The position numbers and the translations under genes are program-made. This document shows, one piece after another, positions 28,188 to 36,724 of a stretch of DNA of 64,000 bases (its first letter is position 1; every line of letters begins with the position of its first letter). The notes beneath the pieces were generated by a model that saw only the letters and a program-made list of their open reading frames with translations, was not told the origin of the DNA and ran no database searches. Source of the DNA: Crossiella sp. SN42 (GTDB lineage Bacteria > Actinomycetota > Actinomycetes > Mycobacteriales > Pseudonocardiaceae); the NCBI RefSeq assembly GCF_023897065.1, contig NZ_JAMHIV010000007.1, positions 62,001-126,000 on the forward strand, written 5' to 3'.

Positions 28188-29030
28188 ATGATCGCCCCGA
28201 CCGCGCCGTTCGAGCGCCTCACCCCCGCTGACCTGCCCGCCTGCTCCGCGCTCTCGGTCGACCGCGAGTGGCCGCGTGAGGAGGCCAAGTGGCGGTTCCT
28301 GATGGAGGTCGGTGAGGTGCACGCGCTGCGCGACCCCGACGGCGGACTGGCCGCGACCACGGTGCTCACCCGCCACGGCGCCGAGCTGGTCGCGGTCAGC
28401 ATGGTCCTGGTCGCCGCCCGGCACGCCCGCCAGGGCCTGGGCAAACGGCTCATGCGGCACGCCATCGCCCAGGCGGGCGGGGCCCCCCTGGCGCTGACCG
28501 CCACCGCCCAGGGCCTCGGGCTCTACCAGCAGCTCGGCTTCGACAGCCACGGCCGGATCGCCTACCACCGGGGCCGCTTCCAGCCCGAACCCGGCGCGGC
28601 TGGGCACAGCCGGGCGGCCACCGCCGCGGACCTGCCCGCGATCCTGGCGCTGGACCGCGCGGTGTTCGGGGCCGACCGGGCACACGTGCTCAACCGCCTG
28701 CCCGGGTTCGCCGAACAGCTGCGGGTGGTCGAGGACGGCGGCAGGCTGACCGGGTTCGCCGGGGCCTGGCGCAACGACGACCACCTGGTGCTCGGCCCGC
28801 TGGTGGCCGAGACGCCCGAGCTGGCCAAGGCGCTGGTCACCGACCTGGCCGTAGGGGCGGGCGAGGCGGAGGTTCGGGTGGACGTCGACGACGTGCACAC
28901 CGGCCTGATGGAGTGGGTGCGGGCGCGCGGACTGACGCCGGGGTTCCAGTCCACGATCATGACCTACGGCGGCCCGCTGCCCAGCGACCGGGACCGGCTC
29001 TTCAGCCCCCTGATGCAGGCACTGGGCTGA
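28188..29030 (+). CDS. Double-domain GNAT acetyltransferase
   Basis: 280 residues. The first GNAT domain (about 8-135) has the acetyl-CoA loop VLVAARHARQGLGKRLMRHA, i.e. R/Q-x-x-G-x-G/A, and GLYQQLGFDSHGR at its end. The second half (about 140-275) is a degenerate GNAT-like domain of the Acetyltransf_18 type. Such tandem proteins acylate small amines or peptides; the substrate is unknown. It ends before a 358-bp gene-poor stretch. Confidence 0.87.
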   Translation: MIAPTAPFERLTPADLPACSALSVDREWPREEAKWRFLMEVGEVHALRDPDGGLAATTVLTRHGAELVAVSMVLVAARHARQGLGKRLMRHAIAQAGGAPLALTATAQGLGLYQQLGFDSHGRIAYHRGRFQPEPGAAGHSRAATAADLPAILALDRAVFGADRAHVLNRLPGFAEQLRVVEDGGRLTGFAGAWRNDDHLVLGPLVAETPELAKALVTDLAVGAGEAEVRVDVDDVHTGLMEWVRARGLTPGFQSTIMTYGGPLPSDRDRLFSPLMQALG

Positions 29031-29168
29031 GCCATCCGGCCGTATCATTTCGCACTGACCTGCGGATATCGAAAATCCAACTAATTTCGTTGGCGCGATT
29101 CCGGCGGCTTGGGCATTATTGGTCATGCACCACATTGTTTGGTGACAACTGAACTGGGGAGCATTTCC

Positions 29169-29285
29169 ATGGGGGAAAGATGGGGATCGCTCGGCATTGC
29201 CAGGGGTAGGCAGTGCCGGGCAGGCAGCATCAAACGGGGCTGGGACCAGTCAGCCCGGGTCAGCACGCAGAGGGGTGGAAGGTGA
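29169..29285 (+). CDS. Possible small basic protein, 38 residues
   Basis: ATG 29169 has a good GGGGAG site seven bases upstream. The product is rich in Arg and Gly, with one Cys and no hydrophobic stretch. It resembles no family I know. It could be a real small protein or chance; the ribosome site and A/T-rich upstream DNA are the only support. Confidence 0.3.
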   Translation: MGERWGSLGIARGRQCRAGSIKRGWDQSARVSTQRGGR

Positions 29286-29302
29286 TCACCACCTGATCGG
29301 TT

Positions 29303-29345
29303 CGGCGGCCGGAAGAAACGCGTCTTGCATTTGTTCCGGCCGCCG
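29303..29345. terminator. 12-bp hairpin between convergent GNAT and HAD genes
   Basis: Arms 29303-29314 and 29334-29345 are perfect complements, loop 19 bases. It lies 43 bp past the HAD stop (minus) and 270 bp past the GNAT stop (plus). Confidence 0.6.
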
Positions 29346-29388
29346 GAAACGGTGATCTATTCGTTACTGAGGTTTTGGCAACCTTTTA

Positions 29389-30075
29389 TCAGTGCGCGGT
29401 GTCCGCAATGAGTTCCCCGCGCAATCCGGCCAGGGTGGCCAGGTCGAGACCGGCCAGGGTGTCGCGGAAGACGCGCCGGGGGCCTGGCTCGACCGGCACC
29501 TCGCAGGGCACCACCAGCACCGTGCACCCGGCCGCGGCCGCCGCCGTCACTCCGGTGGGCGAGTCCTCCACGACCACGCAGTCGGCGGGCTCGACGCCGA
29601 GGCGCTCGGCCGCGGTCAGGTACGGCTCCGGGTGCGGCTTGGTCCGGCCGACCTCGTCCCCGCAGAGGGTGAGGTCGAAGAACTCCCGGCCGATGCTGTC
29701 CAGGGCCAGCTCGGTCAGGTCCCGCTGGGTGGAGGTGACCAGCGCGGTCGGCAACCCGCTGGCGCGCACCAGGCGCAGCGCCGCCAGCGCGCCCGGCCGC
29801 CAGGGCAGGCCCGCGGAGAACAGCTCGCCGGTGCGCTTGGTCAGCCAGGCCGAGGCCGCGGCCATCTCCGCCGGGTCGTGCGGGCGGCCCAGCTCGGTGA
29901 ACAGCATGGTGATCGTGCGGTCCTGGCTGGAGCCGGTCATCGCCTTGCGGGTGGCCAGCGACAGCGTGCCGCCCAGCTCAGCGGCCAGGTCGTCCAGGGA
30001 GATGTCCCAGACCTTCTCCGAGTCGACCAGGGTGCCGTCCATGTCCCACAGCACCGCGGCGGGGAACCCGGTCAC
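29389..30075 (-). CDS. HAD-family phosphatase/phosphomutase
   Basis: 228 residues, HAD subfamily IA with variant 3 motifs as in beta-phosphoglucomutase and phosphoglycolate phosphatase. Motif I DMDGTLVDSE at 11-20 with nucleophile Asp11, motif II TST near 112-115, the Lys in GRTKPHPEPY, and motif IV VVVEDSPTGVTAA. The helical cap lies between residues 20 and 90. Acts on small phosphate esters in the cytosol; substrate not inferable. The ATG at 30075 lies 89 bp from the divergent PAC2 gene. Confidence 0.9.
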   Translation of the reverse strand: MTGFPAAVLWDMDGTLVDSEKVWDISLDDLAAELGGTLSLATRKAMTGSSQDRTITMLFTELGRPHDPAEMAAASAWLTKRTGELFSAGLPWRPGALAALRLVRASGLPTALVTSTQRDLTELALDSIGREFFDLTLCGDEVGRTKPHPEPYLTAAERLGVEPADCVVVEDSPTGVTAAAAAGCTVLVVPCEVPVEPGPRRVFRDTLAGLDLATLAGLRGELIADTAH

Positions 30076-30152
30076 CGCGCCTCCACCAGCGTGAACACGT
30101 CATGATCAGACATGCCGACAGCCTACGGGCACCGGCTGGGGGTGCTGGGCCT

Positions 30153-30158
30153 TAGTCT
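30153..30158 (+). promoter_or_regulatory. -10 hexamer TAGTCT, leaderless PAC2 gene
   Basis: TAGTCT with a six-base spacer to GTG 30165. Confidence 0.45.
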
Positions 30159-30164
30159 TGCCCG

Positions 30165-31103
30165 GTGACAGAACCCGAAGAGCGCCCTGCTGCATCCGAG
30201 GACACCCGGGCTGACCCGCCGACCCTCGTCAACCCGGTGCTCATCGCGGCTTTCGAAGGATGGAACGACGCAGGTGACGCGGCCAGCACCGCGATAGAGC
30301 ACCTCCAGCTCACCTGGGACGCCACCCCGCTGGCGGAGATCGACCCGGACGACTACTACGACTTCCAGGTGACCAGGCCCACCGTGCACATGGTGGACGG
30401 GGTGACCCGCCGGGTGGAGTGGCCGACGACCAGGCTGTCGGTCTGCCGTCCACCTGGCGCGGACTTCGACGTGGTGCTCATGCACGGCATCGAGCCCAAC
30501 ATGCGCTGGCGGGCCTTCTGCGCCGAGCTGCTGCACCACGTGGAGAGCCTCGGCGTGACCACCGTGGTGACCCTGGGCGCGCTGCTGATGGACATCGCGC
30601 ACACCCGCCCGGTGCAGGTCACCGGCACCGCCTACGACGCGGAGTCGGCGGCGACCTTCGGGCTGGAACGCTCCCGCTACGAGGGGGCCACCGGCATCGT
30701 CGGGGTCTTCCAGGACGCGTGTGTGCAGATGGGCGTGCCGGCCATCTCCTTCTGGGCCGCGGTGCCGCACTACGTCTCCCAGCCGCCCTCGCCCAAGGCC
30801 ACCCTGGCCCTGCTGCACCGGGTGGAGGAGGTCCTCGACCTGGAGGTGCCCCTGGGCGCGCTGCCGGAGCAGGCCGAGGAGTGGGAGCGCACGGTCACCG
30901 AGATGGCCGAGGAGGACGAGGACGTGGCCAGCTACGTCCGCTCCCTGGAAGAGCGCGGCGACCCTGACGGCGACATCAACGACCGGCTCACCGAGCTGAG
31001 CGGGGACGCCATCGCCGCGGACTTCGAGCGCTACCTGCGCCGCCGCGGCGGCCGGGGCAAACCGGGCGGCGACCAGGGTCCGCACGGGCCGGGCGCGCGC
31101 TGA
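30165..31103 (+). CDS. PAC2 family protein
   Basis: 312 residues. The PAC2 core runs from PVLIAAFEGWNDAGDAAS (about 24-41) to PAISFWAAVPHYVSQPPSP, with GIEPNMRWRAFCAEL and TLGALLMDIAHTRPV between. Related to the proteasome assembly chaperone PAC2; actinobacteria carry proteasomes, so a link to Pup/proteasome biology is often proposed but unproven for this family. The acidic C-terminal helix ends in a basic R/G tail. GTG 30165 has a -10 hexamer six bases upstream. Confidence 0.9.
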   Translation: MTEPEERPAASEDTRADPPTLVNPVLIAAFEGWNDAGDAASTAIEHLQLTWDATPLAEIDPDDYYDFQVTRPTVHMVDGVTRRVEWPTTRLSVCRPPGADFDVVLMHGIEPNMRWRAFCAELLHHVESLGVTTVVTLGALLMDIAHTRPVQVTGTAYDAESAATFGLERSRYEGATGIVGVFQDACVQMGVPAISFWAAVPHYVSQPPSPKATLALLHRVEEVLDLEVPLGALPEQAEEWERTVTEMAEEDEDVASYVRSLEERGDPDGDINDRLTELSGDAIAADFERYLRRRGGRGKPGGDQGPHGPGAR

Positions 31104-31115
31104 GCCGAAGCTCAG
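31100..31115 (+). terminator. Short hairpin at the PAC2 stop
   Basis: CTGAGC, CGAA loop, GCTCAG: a perfect 6-bp stem with a stable tetraloop that includes the TGA stop codon at 31101-31103. Short, so a weak call. Confidence 0.35.
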
Positions 31116-31138
31116 GGCGACTGGCCTGGCGGCCGGCG

Positions 31139-31667
31139 GTGCTGCGCGCCGGGCTGGTCGCCGTGGTGGCCGCCGGGCTGGCCGTGCTGGGCCTGCCTGG
31201 GCGGGCTGTCCTACCTGGTGGCGCTGCGCCTGGACGAGGACTTCCAGCTCTCCGCCGGGGCCAGGGGGCTGGTGCTGACCGGGTTCGGACTGACCGGGAT
31301 CCTCACCGCGCGGGCGGTCGGCCGGGCGGTCGACCGCTTCGGCGCGCGGCGCTGCGCGCTGACCGGGACCGTGGCAGGTGGGGTGCTGCTGGCCGGGGTG
31401 GGCCTGCTGTGGGCGGCCGCGGGCCCGGCCATGCAGCTGATCATGGTCGGGTTGAACGCGCTGGTGCTGGCAGGCAACGGGGACAACCGGGGTGGCGCGG
31501 TCTCGGTGGGGCAGTCGCTGCGCTTCGGCGGTGGCGCGCTGTCCCCGGTGGCCTTCGTGCCGGTCTACCACCTGGACCCCCTGGACGCGTTCCTGCTACC
31601 TGCGGCTTTGCTGCTGACCACCGCACCTGTGGTGCTTCCGCGGATGCCGCCCGCGCAGCCGCGATGA
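31139..31667 (+). pseudogene. Decayed MFS transporter
   Basis: Helix 1 (RAGLVAVVAAGLAVLGL) is in one frame and the continuation (GGLSYLVALRLDEDFQLSAG) in another, so a frameshift lies near 31196-31206. The rest, open from 31218, has helix 2 and the loop TARAVGRAVDRFGARRCA (motif A), but only about 150 of the usual 400 residues: after helix 4-5 the text jumps to the last helices (AVSVGQSLRFGGGALSPVAF). A large internal deletion plus a frameshift make function unlikely. Upstream gene is PAC2. Confidence 0.75.
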
Positions 31668-31722
31668 CTTTTGACCGGCTGGTGAGTCTGTACTGGTGAC
31701 CCCTGAGATCACGGAGGACACC

Positions 31723-32481
31723 ATGACGAGCACGTCCGCCCACCCGCCGGTGGTCGACCTGGCCACCTGGCAGGCCGCCAGGGACGAGCTGCTGGTCCGG
31801 GAGAAGGCGCACACCCGCGCCGGTGACGCCCTGGCCGCGGCCCGCCGCAGGCTGCCGATGGTCGAGCTCGACGGCACGGTCGAGGTCATCGGAGCCGACG
31901 GCCCGGTGCCGTTCCTGGCGCTGTTCCAGGGCCGCGAGGAGCTGGTGGTCTACCAGCACATGTGGTTCGACGGCGCGCCGCACCAGGGGCAGTGCGAGGG
32001 CTGCACCACCACCGCCTGGCACCTCGACGACTCGGCCTACCTCAACGCCCGCGGCGTCTCCTTCGCCGTGCTGACCACCGGCCGCTGGCACGAGGTGGCC
32101 GCCTACGTGGAGTTCATGGGCTACCGCCAGCCCTGGTACTCGGTGCGCGACGCGCCGGCCCCGATCGGCGGCGAGATGGGCTACCTGGCCTGCTTCCTGC
32201 GCCGGGGCGAGCGCGTGTTCCTCACCTACTCCACCACCAGCCGGGGCAACGAGCCGGTCAACTCCGCCCTCGCGCTGCTCGACCTGACCCCCTACGGCCG
32301 CGGCGAGGCCTGGGAGGACAACCCCGAGGGCTGGCCGGAGGGGCGCGAGTCGTGCTGGTCCTGGCGCTGCGACGCCGAGGGCAACCCCACCTGGGGTCCG
32401 ACCAGCCGCCCGGTGCCGCAGTGGACCCGCCCCGGCGCGACCCCGGTGGACACCCTCGGCAGGCAGGGCGACTGCCACTGA
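31723..32481 (+). CDS. DUF899 (thioredoxin-like) family protein
   Basis: 252 residues. GGAGGA lies five bases before ATG 31723, which decides the start over an in-frame upstream GTG. Typical DUF899 features: ELLVREKAHTRAGDALAAAR near the start, MVELDG, FQGREELVVYQHMWF and CEGCTTTAWHLDD; the CxxC sits where thioredoxin-fold proteins have theirs. Members are predicted to be redox-active, function unproven. Confidence 0.85.
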   Translation: MTSTSAHPPVVDLATWQAARDELLVREKAHTRAGDALAAARRRLPMVELDGTVEVIGADGPVPFLALFQGREELVVYQHMWFDGAPHQGQCEGCTTTAWHLDDSAYLNARGVSFAVLTTGRWHEVAAYVEFMGYRQPWYSVRDAPAPIGGEMGYLACFLRRGERVFLTYSTTSRGNEPVNSALALLDLTPYGRGEAWEDNPEGWPEGRESCWSWRCDAEGNPTWGPTSRPVPQWTRPGATPVDTLGRQGDCH

Positions 32482-32525
32482 CCGCCCCCGCCGGAAACCC
32501 GGTCGCCACCCCCGTGGCGGCCCGC

Positions 32526-32531
32526 TACGGT
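32526..32531 (+). promoter_or_regulatory. -10 hexamer TACGGT, leaderless SDR
   Basis: TACGGT, seven bases before GTG 32539. It overlaps another in-frame GTG at 32530, which argues against that start. Confidence 0.5.
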
Positions 32532-32538
32532 GGCTCGC

Positions 32539-33333
32539 GTGGCTGATCTCGCACGTGATCCGTTCCCGCTGCGTGGCCGCGTCGCGCTGGTGACCGGGGC
32601 CAGCCGGGTCGCCGGTATCGGCTACGCCACCGCCCGCCGCCTGCACGCCTACGGCGCGGACCTGCTGCTGCACCACCACAGTCCGCACGACGCGGACCAG
32701 CCCTGGGGCGCGGATCCGCTGACGGAGGTGCTGGCCGGGGTCCGCGAGGCCGGGTCAGGACGGGTCGAGGAGATCGGCGGTGACCTGACCGCCCCGGATG
32801 CGCCCGCGGCGATCGTGGACGCGGCCGTCGAGCGGTTCGGGCGGCTGGACATCCTGGTGTGCAACCACGCGCGCAGCGGCGGCGACGGCACCCTGGCCGA
32901 GATGACCGCGGCCAAGCTGGACGGGCACTACGCGGTGAACACCCGCTCCGCGCTGCTGCTCGCCCAGCGCTTCGCCCACCACTTCCGGGCCGGTCGCGGC
33001 GGGCGGATCGTGTTCCTGACCTCGGGCCAGCAGCTCGGGCCGATGCCCGGCGAGGTCGCCTACGCCGCCTCCAAGGGCGCGCTGGCCGCGATCACTCAGA
33101 CCATCTCGCACGAGCTGGCCGAGGCCGGGATCACGGTGAACGCGGTCAACCCCGGCCCGGTGGACACCGGCTGGGCGGGACCTGAGCTCGACGAGTTCGT
33201 CACCAAGAGCATGCCCGCGGGCCGCTGGGGACAGCCGGACGACCCGGCCCGGCTGATCTCCTGGCTGGCCACCGACGAAGCCGAGTGGATCACCGGGCAG
33301 GTGATCAACTCCGAGGGCGGGTTCCGCCGCTAG
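32539..33333 (+). CDS. SDR family oxidoreductase
   Basis: 264 residues from GTG 32539. VTGASRVAGIG (about 20-30) is a divergent nucleotide-binding loop with an insertion relative to TGxxxGIG. NHA-type VCNHARSG replaces NNAG; the active-site segment has Ser in FLTSGQQ and YAASKG with Tyr and Lys. AVNPGPVDTGW and INSEGGFRR are normal for the classical family. The stop codon overlaps the stop of the convergent methyltransferase (shared CTAG). Confidence 0.88.
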   Translation: MADLARDPFPLRGRVALVTGASRVAGIGYATARRLHAYGADLLLHHHSPHDADQPWGADPLTEVLAGVREAGSGRVEEIGGDLTAPDAPAAIVDAAVERFGRLDILVCNHARSGGDGTLAEMTAAKLDGHYAVNTRSALLLAQRFAHHFRAGRGGRIVFLTSGQQLGPMPGEVAYAASKGALAAITQTISHELAEAGITVNAVNPGPVDTGWAGPELDEFVTKSMPAGRWGQPDDPARLISWLATDEAEWITGQVINSEGGFRR

Positions 33334-34148
33334 AACCGGTAGCGCAGCAGCCGGTACAGGCGGCGCAGCGGCCCGACTCGGTCGGCGGCGTGCGCGGCCA
33401 GCCGGTAGAGCCGGGGCAGCCGGTGCAGGCCGGGCAGCTGGGTCGGCGAGCGCTCCTCTGCCAGGCGCGCGCCGGGCACCTGCCGTTCGAGGTCCCTGGC
33501 CTGGTCCAGGCCCCACTGGAAGCGCGCGCCGGTCTTGCGCAGCAGCGGGGTGTGGTTGCTCGCGCGGGCGCCGAGCCGGTTGAACGCGTCGAACTGCAAC
33601 TCCCCCGCCGGGAAGTGGCCGGTGACCCGGCGCAGCAGCGGCAGCACCTCGGCCTCGGTGAGGTACATGGTCAGGCCCTCGGTGATCATCAGCCCCGGCC
33701 GGTCCGCCGGGATCCGCTCCAACCAGTCCGGGTCGGTGACCGAGGCGCCCAGCAGGTGGTAGCCGGGCGGTTCCGGCGGGAACAGGCGGCGGCGCAGGTC
33801 CACCACGTCCGGGAAGTCCACGTCGAACCAGTCCACCGTGGCGGGCGGGCGTAGTCGCAGGTAGCGGCTGTCCAGGCCGCAGGCCAGGTGCAGCACCACC
33901 GCGTCGGGGTGGCGGCGCAGGAAGGTCGCCGCCCACTCGTCGAACTGGCGGGCCCGCAGCGCCACCGCCGCCGCGGCGGCCCGGTCGATGCGCATCCGCC
34001 CGAAGTCGTAGTCGATCCGGGCCACCAGCTCTTCGGCGACCTCGTCCCGCAGGATCGGCTCGGGTTCCGCGCTGTGCACCGCCCGCCCGTACAGCGTGGC
34101 CAGGTTGGTCTCCCGCACCTCGCGATAGTCGATCTTCTCCCTGCTCAC
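33330..34148 (-). CDS. LCMT/PPM-type SAM-dependent methyltransferase
   Basis: 272 residues of the leucine-carboxyl-methyltransferase-like group. RAAAAAVALRARQFDEWAAT is the family's N-terminal helix, VVLHLACGLDSRYLRL the SAM site, VDWFDVDFPDVVDLRRRLFP motif II, and MITEGLTMYLTEAEVLPLL the active-site strand. Bacterial members modify small carboxylates or polyketide intermediates. GTG 34148 is the most likely start; the frame is open upstream on the opposite side of the sigma gene. Divergent from the ECF sigma factor. Confidence 0.87.
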   Translation of the reverse strand: MSREKIDYREVRETNLATLYGRAVHSAEPEPILRDEVAEELVARIDYDFGRMRIDRAAAAAVALRARQFDEWAATFLRRHPDAVVLHLACGLDSRYLRLRPPATVDWFDVDFPDVVDLRRRLFPPEPPGYHLLGASVTDPDWLERIPADRPGLMITEGLTMYLTEAEVLPLLRRVTGHFPAGELQFDAFNRLGARASNHTPLLRKTGARFQWGLDQARDLERQVPGARLAEERSPTQLPGLHRLPRLYRLAAHAADRVGPLRRLYRLLRYRF

Positions 34149-34238
34149 CCCGCCGATGATCGCGCTATCCCCCCGCGCCGCGCATCCGGCAATAGGCTCG
34201 AAACGGGAACTCGGGCTGGGCCGCGGACAGGCAGAGGT

Positions 34239-34838
34239 GTGGGGACATCCATTCGCGCCAGGTTGCGCGCAGGCGATCCGGTCGCCTTCGGAGAGCTGTT
34301 CGACGAGCACGCCGCGGCGGTGCACCGGCACGCCACCCGGGTCACCGGCAACTCCTCGACGGCCGAGGACGTGGTCTCGCTGACCTTCCTGGAGGCCTGG
34401 CGGGTCCGGGAACGGCTGGATCCGGAAGGGGACTCGGTACGGCCCTGGCTGTTCGGCATCGCGGTCAACGTGCTGCGCAACACCGCGCGGGCCGCGCGGC
34501 GCCACCAGCTCGCGCTGACCAAGCTGCCGCCGCCGGAGTCGGTGCCGGACTTCACCGACGAGCTGGTCGGCCGGTGGCACGACGGGGAACTGCTGGACCG
34601 GGCCAAGGCCGCGCTGGCCAAGCTGCGGCGGGCCGAGCGGGAGGTGGTGACGCTGTGCGTGTGGGCCGGGCTGGACTACGCCGAGACCGCGCAGGCGCTG
34701 GGCATCCCGGTCGGCACGGTCCGCTCCCGGCTGTCCAGGGCCAGGGCCAAGTTGCGGTCGCTGGCCGCGGAACCACCGCCACGAGCCGGACAGGTAGCAG
34801 GTGACCAGGCACTTTCGACCCAGGAGAGCTTCCGATGA
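34239..34838 (+). CDS. ECF-type RNA polymerase sigma factor
   Basis: 199 residues from GTG 34239. Region 2: FGELFDEHAAAVHRHATRVT and DVVSLTFLEAWRVRE; region 4: LRRAEREVVTLCVWAGLDYAETAQ with a normal helix-turn-helix and VRSRLSRARAKLR. The stop overlaps the next gene by four bases (ATGA). This pairing with a CU044_5270-type membrane protein is a recognised actinobacterial arrangement. AGAGG lies before the start at marginal spacing. Confidence 0.9.
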   Translation: MGTSIRARLRAGDPVAFGELFDEHAAAVHRHATRVTGNSSTAEDVVSLTFLEAWRVRERLDPEGDSVRPWLFGIAVNVLRNTARAARRHQLALTKLPPPESVPDFTDELVGRWHDGELLDRAKAALAKLRRAEREVVTLCVWAGLDYAETAQALGIPVGTVRSRLSRARAKLRSLAAEPPPRAGQVAGDQALSTQESFR

Positions 34839-35794
34839 ACGACCAAAACGACCGGGCCGAGCTGGCCCGCCTGCTGCCGCCACCGCAAGCCCCGGCCCTC
34901 CTCCAGCAGCGGCAGGCCGAGCTGCGGACCGACCTGCTCCAGCGGATCGACGCGGCCGCGCCCCGAGCCGGGCGGGCGCGGGTGCGGTGGCCGATGGTCG
35001 CGGTGCCGCTCGCGCTGGCGGCCGCGGTGACCGCGGTGCTGGTGGTGGTGCCCGCGCTGGTGCGGCCCGAAGCGGGGCCCTCCGCCGAGGACCGGACGGT
35101 CGCCTCGGTGCTGGCCAGGGCGGCCCAGTCCGCCATCGCGGTGCCCTCGAACGTCCGGCCGGACCAGTACATCTACGTCAAGAGCCGCAACCAGTGGCGG
35201 GGCCACAGGGCCGATTCCGACGGCAAGGTCACCGAACTGCCCGGCCCGGAGTACAACATCGTGGAGTCCTGGCTGGCCATGGACCCGGCCAAGCAGAGCT
35301 TCAGCCGGATGAACGGCGCGCCGCTGCGCGAGACTTCGAGCTACAACGAGAGCACCAACCCGAGGACGCACCACTTCGAGCAGACCAAGTTGCCCACCGA
35401 TCCGGACCAGCTGCTGGCCTGGCTGTACCAGGACATCCCGTCGGACAAGCCCCGGGACCTGACCGCGTTCCGGCACCTGAGCGACCTGCTCAAGTTCCCG
35501 GTGGCCTCCCCCGCGGTGCTCTCCGCGATCTACCGGGCCGCGGCCAAGATCCCCGGGGTGCAGCTGGTCGGCGAGACCGTCGACGGACTCGGCAGGCCGG
35601 CGCTGGCGGTCGGCTTCCTCTTCGACAACGGCGCCGACCGGCTCGACCTGCTCTTCCACCGCGACAGCTTCGACTTCCTCGGTGAACGCAAGGTCACCCT
35701 GCGGGACACCGGCTACGGCAAGGCCGGGGAGGTCCGCGGCCCGGAGGAGATCATCCGGCGGGCCGTGGTGGACAAGCCCGGTCAGCTGCCGTGA
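34835..35794 (+). CDS. CU044_5270 family membrane protein (presumed sigma partner)
   Basis: 319 residues: a cytosolic N-terminal part (about 1-50), one membrane helix (about 52-74, PMVAVPLALAAAVTAVLVVV) and an extracytoplasmic domain with conserved DQYIYVKSRNQW, LLAWLYQDIPSDKP and LPGPEYNIVESW. Such proteins follow ECF sigma genes and are thought to anchor or sense for them. The ATGA overlap supports co-translation. No zinc HxxxCxxC motif of classical ZAS anti-sigma proteins is present. Confidence 0.85.
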   Translation: MNDQNDRAELARLLPPPQAPALLQQRQAELRTDLLQRIDAAAPRAGRARVRWPMVAVPLALAAAVTAVLVVVPALVRPEAGPSAEDRTVASVLARAAQSAIAVPSNVRPDQYIYVKSRNQWRGHRADSDGKVTELPGPEYNIVESWLAMDPAKQSFSRMNGAPLRETSSYNESTNPRTHHFEQTKLPTDPDQLLAWLYQDIPSDKPRDLTAFRHLSDLLKFPVASPAVLSAIYRAAAKIPGVQLVGETVDGLGRPALAVGFLFDNGADRLDLLFHRDSFDFLGERKVTLRDTGYGKAGEVRGPEEIIRRAVVDKPGQLP

Positions 35795-35830
35795 TCACCT
35801 CATCGGGTCAGCCGAGGGCCTGACTCTGCT

Positions 35831-35842
35831 CGCAAATTTGCG
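35831..35842. promoter_or_regulatory. Perfect 12-bp palindrome CGCAAATTTGCG
   Basis: Twenty bases upstream of the HTH regulator start. A second palindrome GTATAC lies at 35848-35853. Probable operator for the DUF5753-type regulator. Confidence 0.55.
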
Positions 35843-35861
35843 TACAGGTATACGTGGGGTC

Positions 35862-36710
35862 ATGTCCAGCCCGAAGCACGCCATCCTGCCTGGGCGCAGT
35901 GTGGGCGGTGAGCTCCGCGCCCTGCGCAAACAGCGCGGGCTGACCTGCGTGCAGGTGGCCGCGGAGCTGGGCTGGCAGGCGTCCAAGGTCTCCAGGATGG
36001 AGACCGGGAAACAGGGCGTGACCCCGGCCGACGCCGCCTCCATGCTGGCCATCTACCGGGTGGTCGGCGTGGAGCGGCAGCGGCTGCTCACCCTGGCCGA
36101 GCGGGCCGGCGAGGACGCCTGGTGGGAGCTGAGCGGGCCGCTGTCGGAGGAGGTCAGGACGCTGATCCGGCTGGAGAACGAGGCCATCCGGATCGACAGC
36201 TGCCAGCCGCTGCTCATCCCCGGCCTGCTGCAGACCGCCGACTACACCAGGGCGCTGATGAAGGCCGCGGGCGTGCCGGAGGCCGATGTGGAGCCCAGGG
36301 TGGCGATCCGGATGGGCAGGCAGGCGGTGCTCAGCCGGGACCTCCCGCCGGAGTACCACGCGATCATGGACGAGATGGCGCTGCGGCGGGTGCTGGGCAG
36401 CCCTCGGGTGATGGCCCGGCAGCTGCGGCAGCTGCTGGACACCGCGGAGCGGCCCTCGGTGACCTTGCAGGTGCTGCCCTTCGACCTGGGCGGGCACGCG
36501 GGGCTGGACGGGCCGTTCACCCTGCTGGACTTCGCCGAGCAGGGGCCGGTGGCCTTCCTGGACCACAAGATCTCCGGGCTGTTCCTGGACAAGCCGGAGG
36601 AGCTGGCCTTCTTCCAGCACGAGGTGGACAAGCTCATCGAGGTCGCGCTCAGCCCGGCGCGGTCGGTGGAGTTCATCGCCGGTCTGGCCAAGCAGTACGA
36701 CCAGGCGTGA
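35862..36710 (+). CDS. Scr1-type HTH regulator (DUF5753)
   Basis: 282 residues. XRE-type helix-turn-helix at about 15-70 (LRALRKQRGLTCVQVAAELG ... KVSRMETGKQGVTP), then the DUF5753 domain with IPGLLQTADYTRALM and RQAVLSRDLPPEYHAIMDEM. This family pairs with a small DUF397 protein encoded immediately downstream, as here, and is proposed to act as an antitoxin-like regulator of the WhiJ/Scr1 type. Upstream palindrome at 35831-35842 suggests autoregulation. Confidence 0.92.
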   Translation: MSSPKHAILPGRSVGGELRALRKQRGLTCVQVAAELGWQASKVSRMETGKQGVTPADAASMLAIYRVVGVERQRLLTLAERAGEDAWWELSGPLSEEVRTLIRLENEAIRIDSCQPLLIPGLLQTADYTRALMKAAGVPEADVEPRVAIRMGRQAVLSRDLPPEYHAIMDEMALRRVLGSPRVMARQLRQLLDTAERPSVTLQVLPFDLGGHAGLDGPFTLLDFAEQGPVAFLDHKISGLFLDKPEELAFFQHEVDKLIEVALSPARSVEFIAGLAKQYDQA

Positions 36711-36724
36711 AGGAGCGGAAACTG

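Larger units (their letters stand above)
29031..29388. other. Intergenic region, richer in A/T than its surroundings
   Basis: 358 bp between convergent genes. The first 130 bp are clearly less G/C-rich than the rest of the window. The stretch holds a possible 38-codon ORF (29169-29285) and a strong hairpin (29303-29345). No tRNA or other recognisable RNA seen. Confidence 0.6.
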
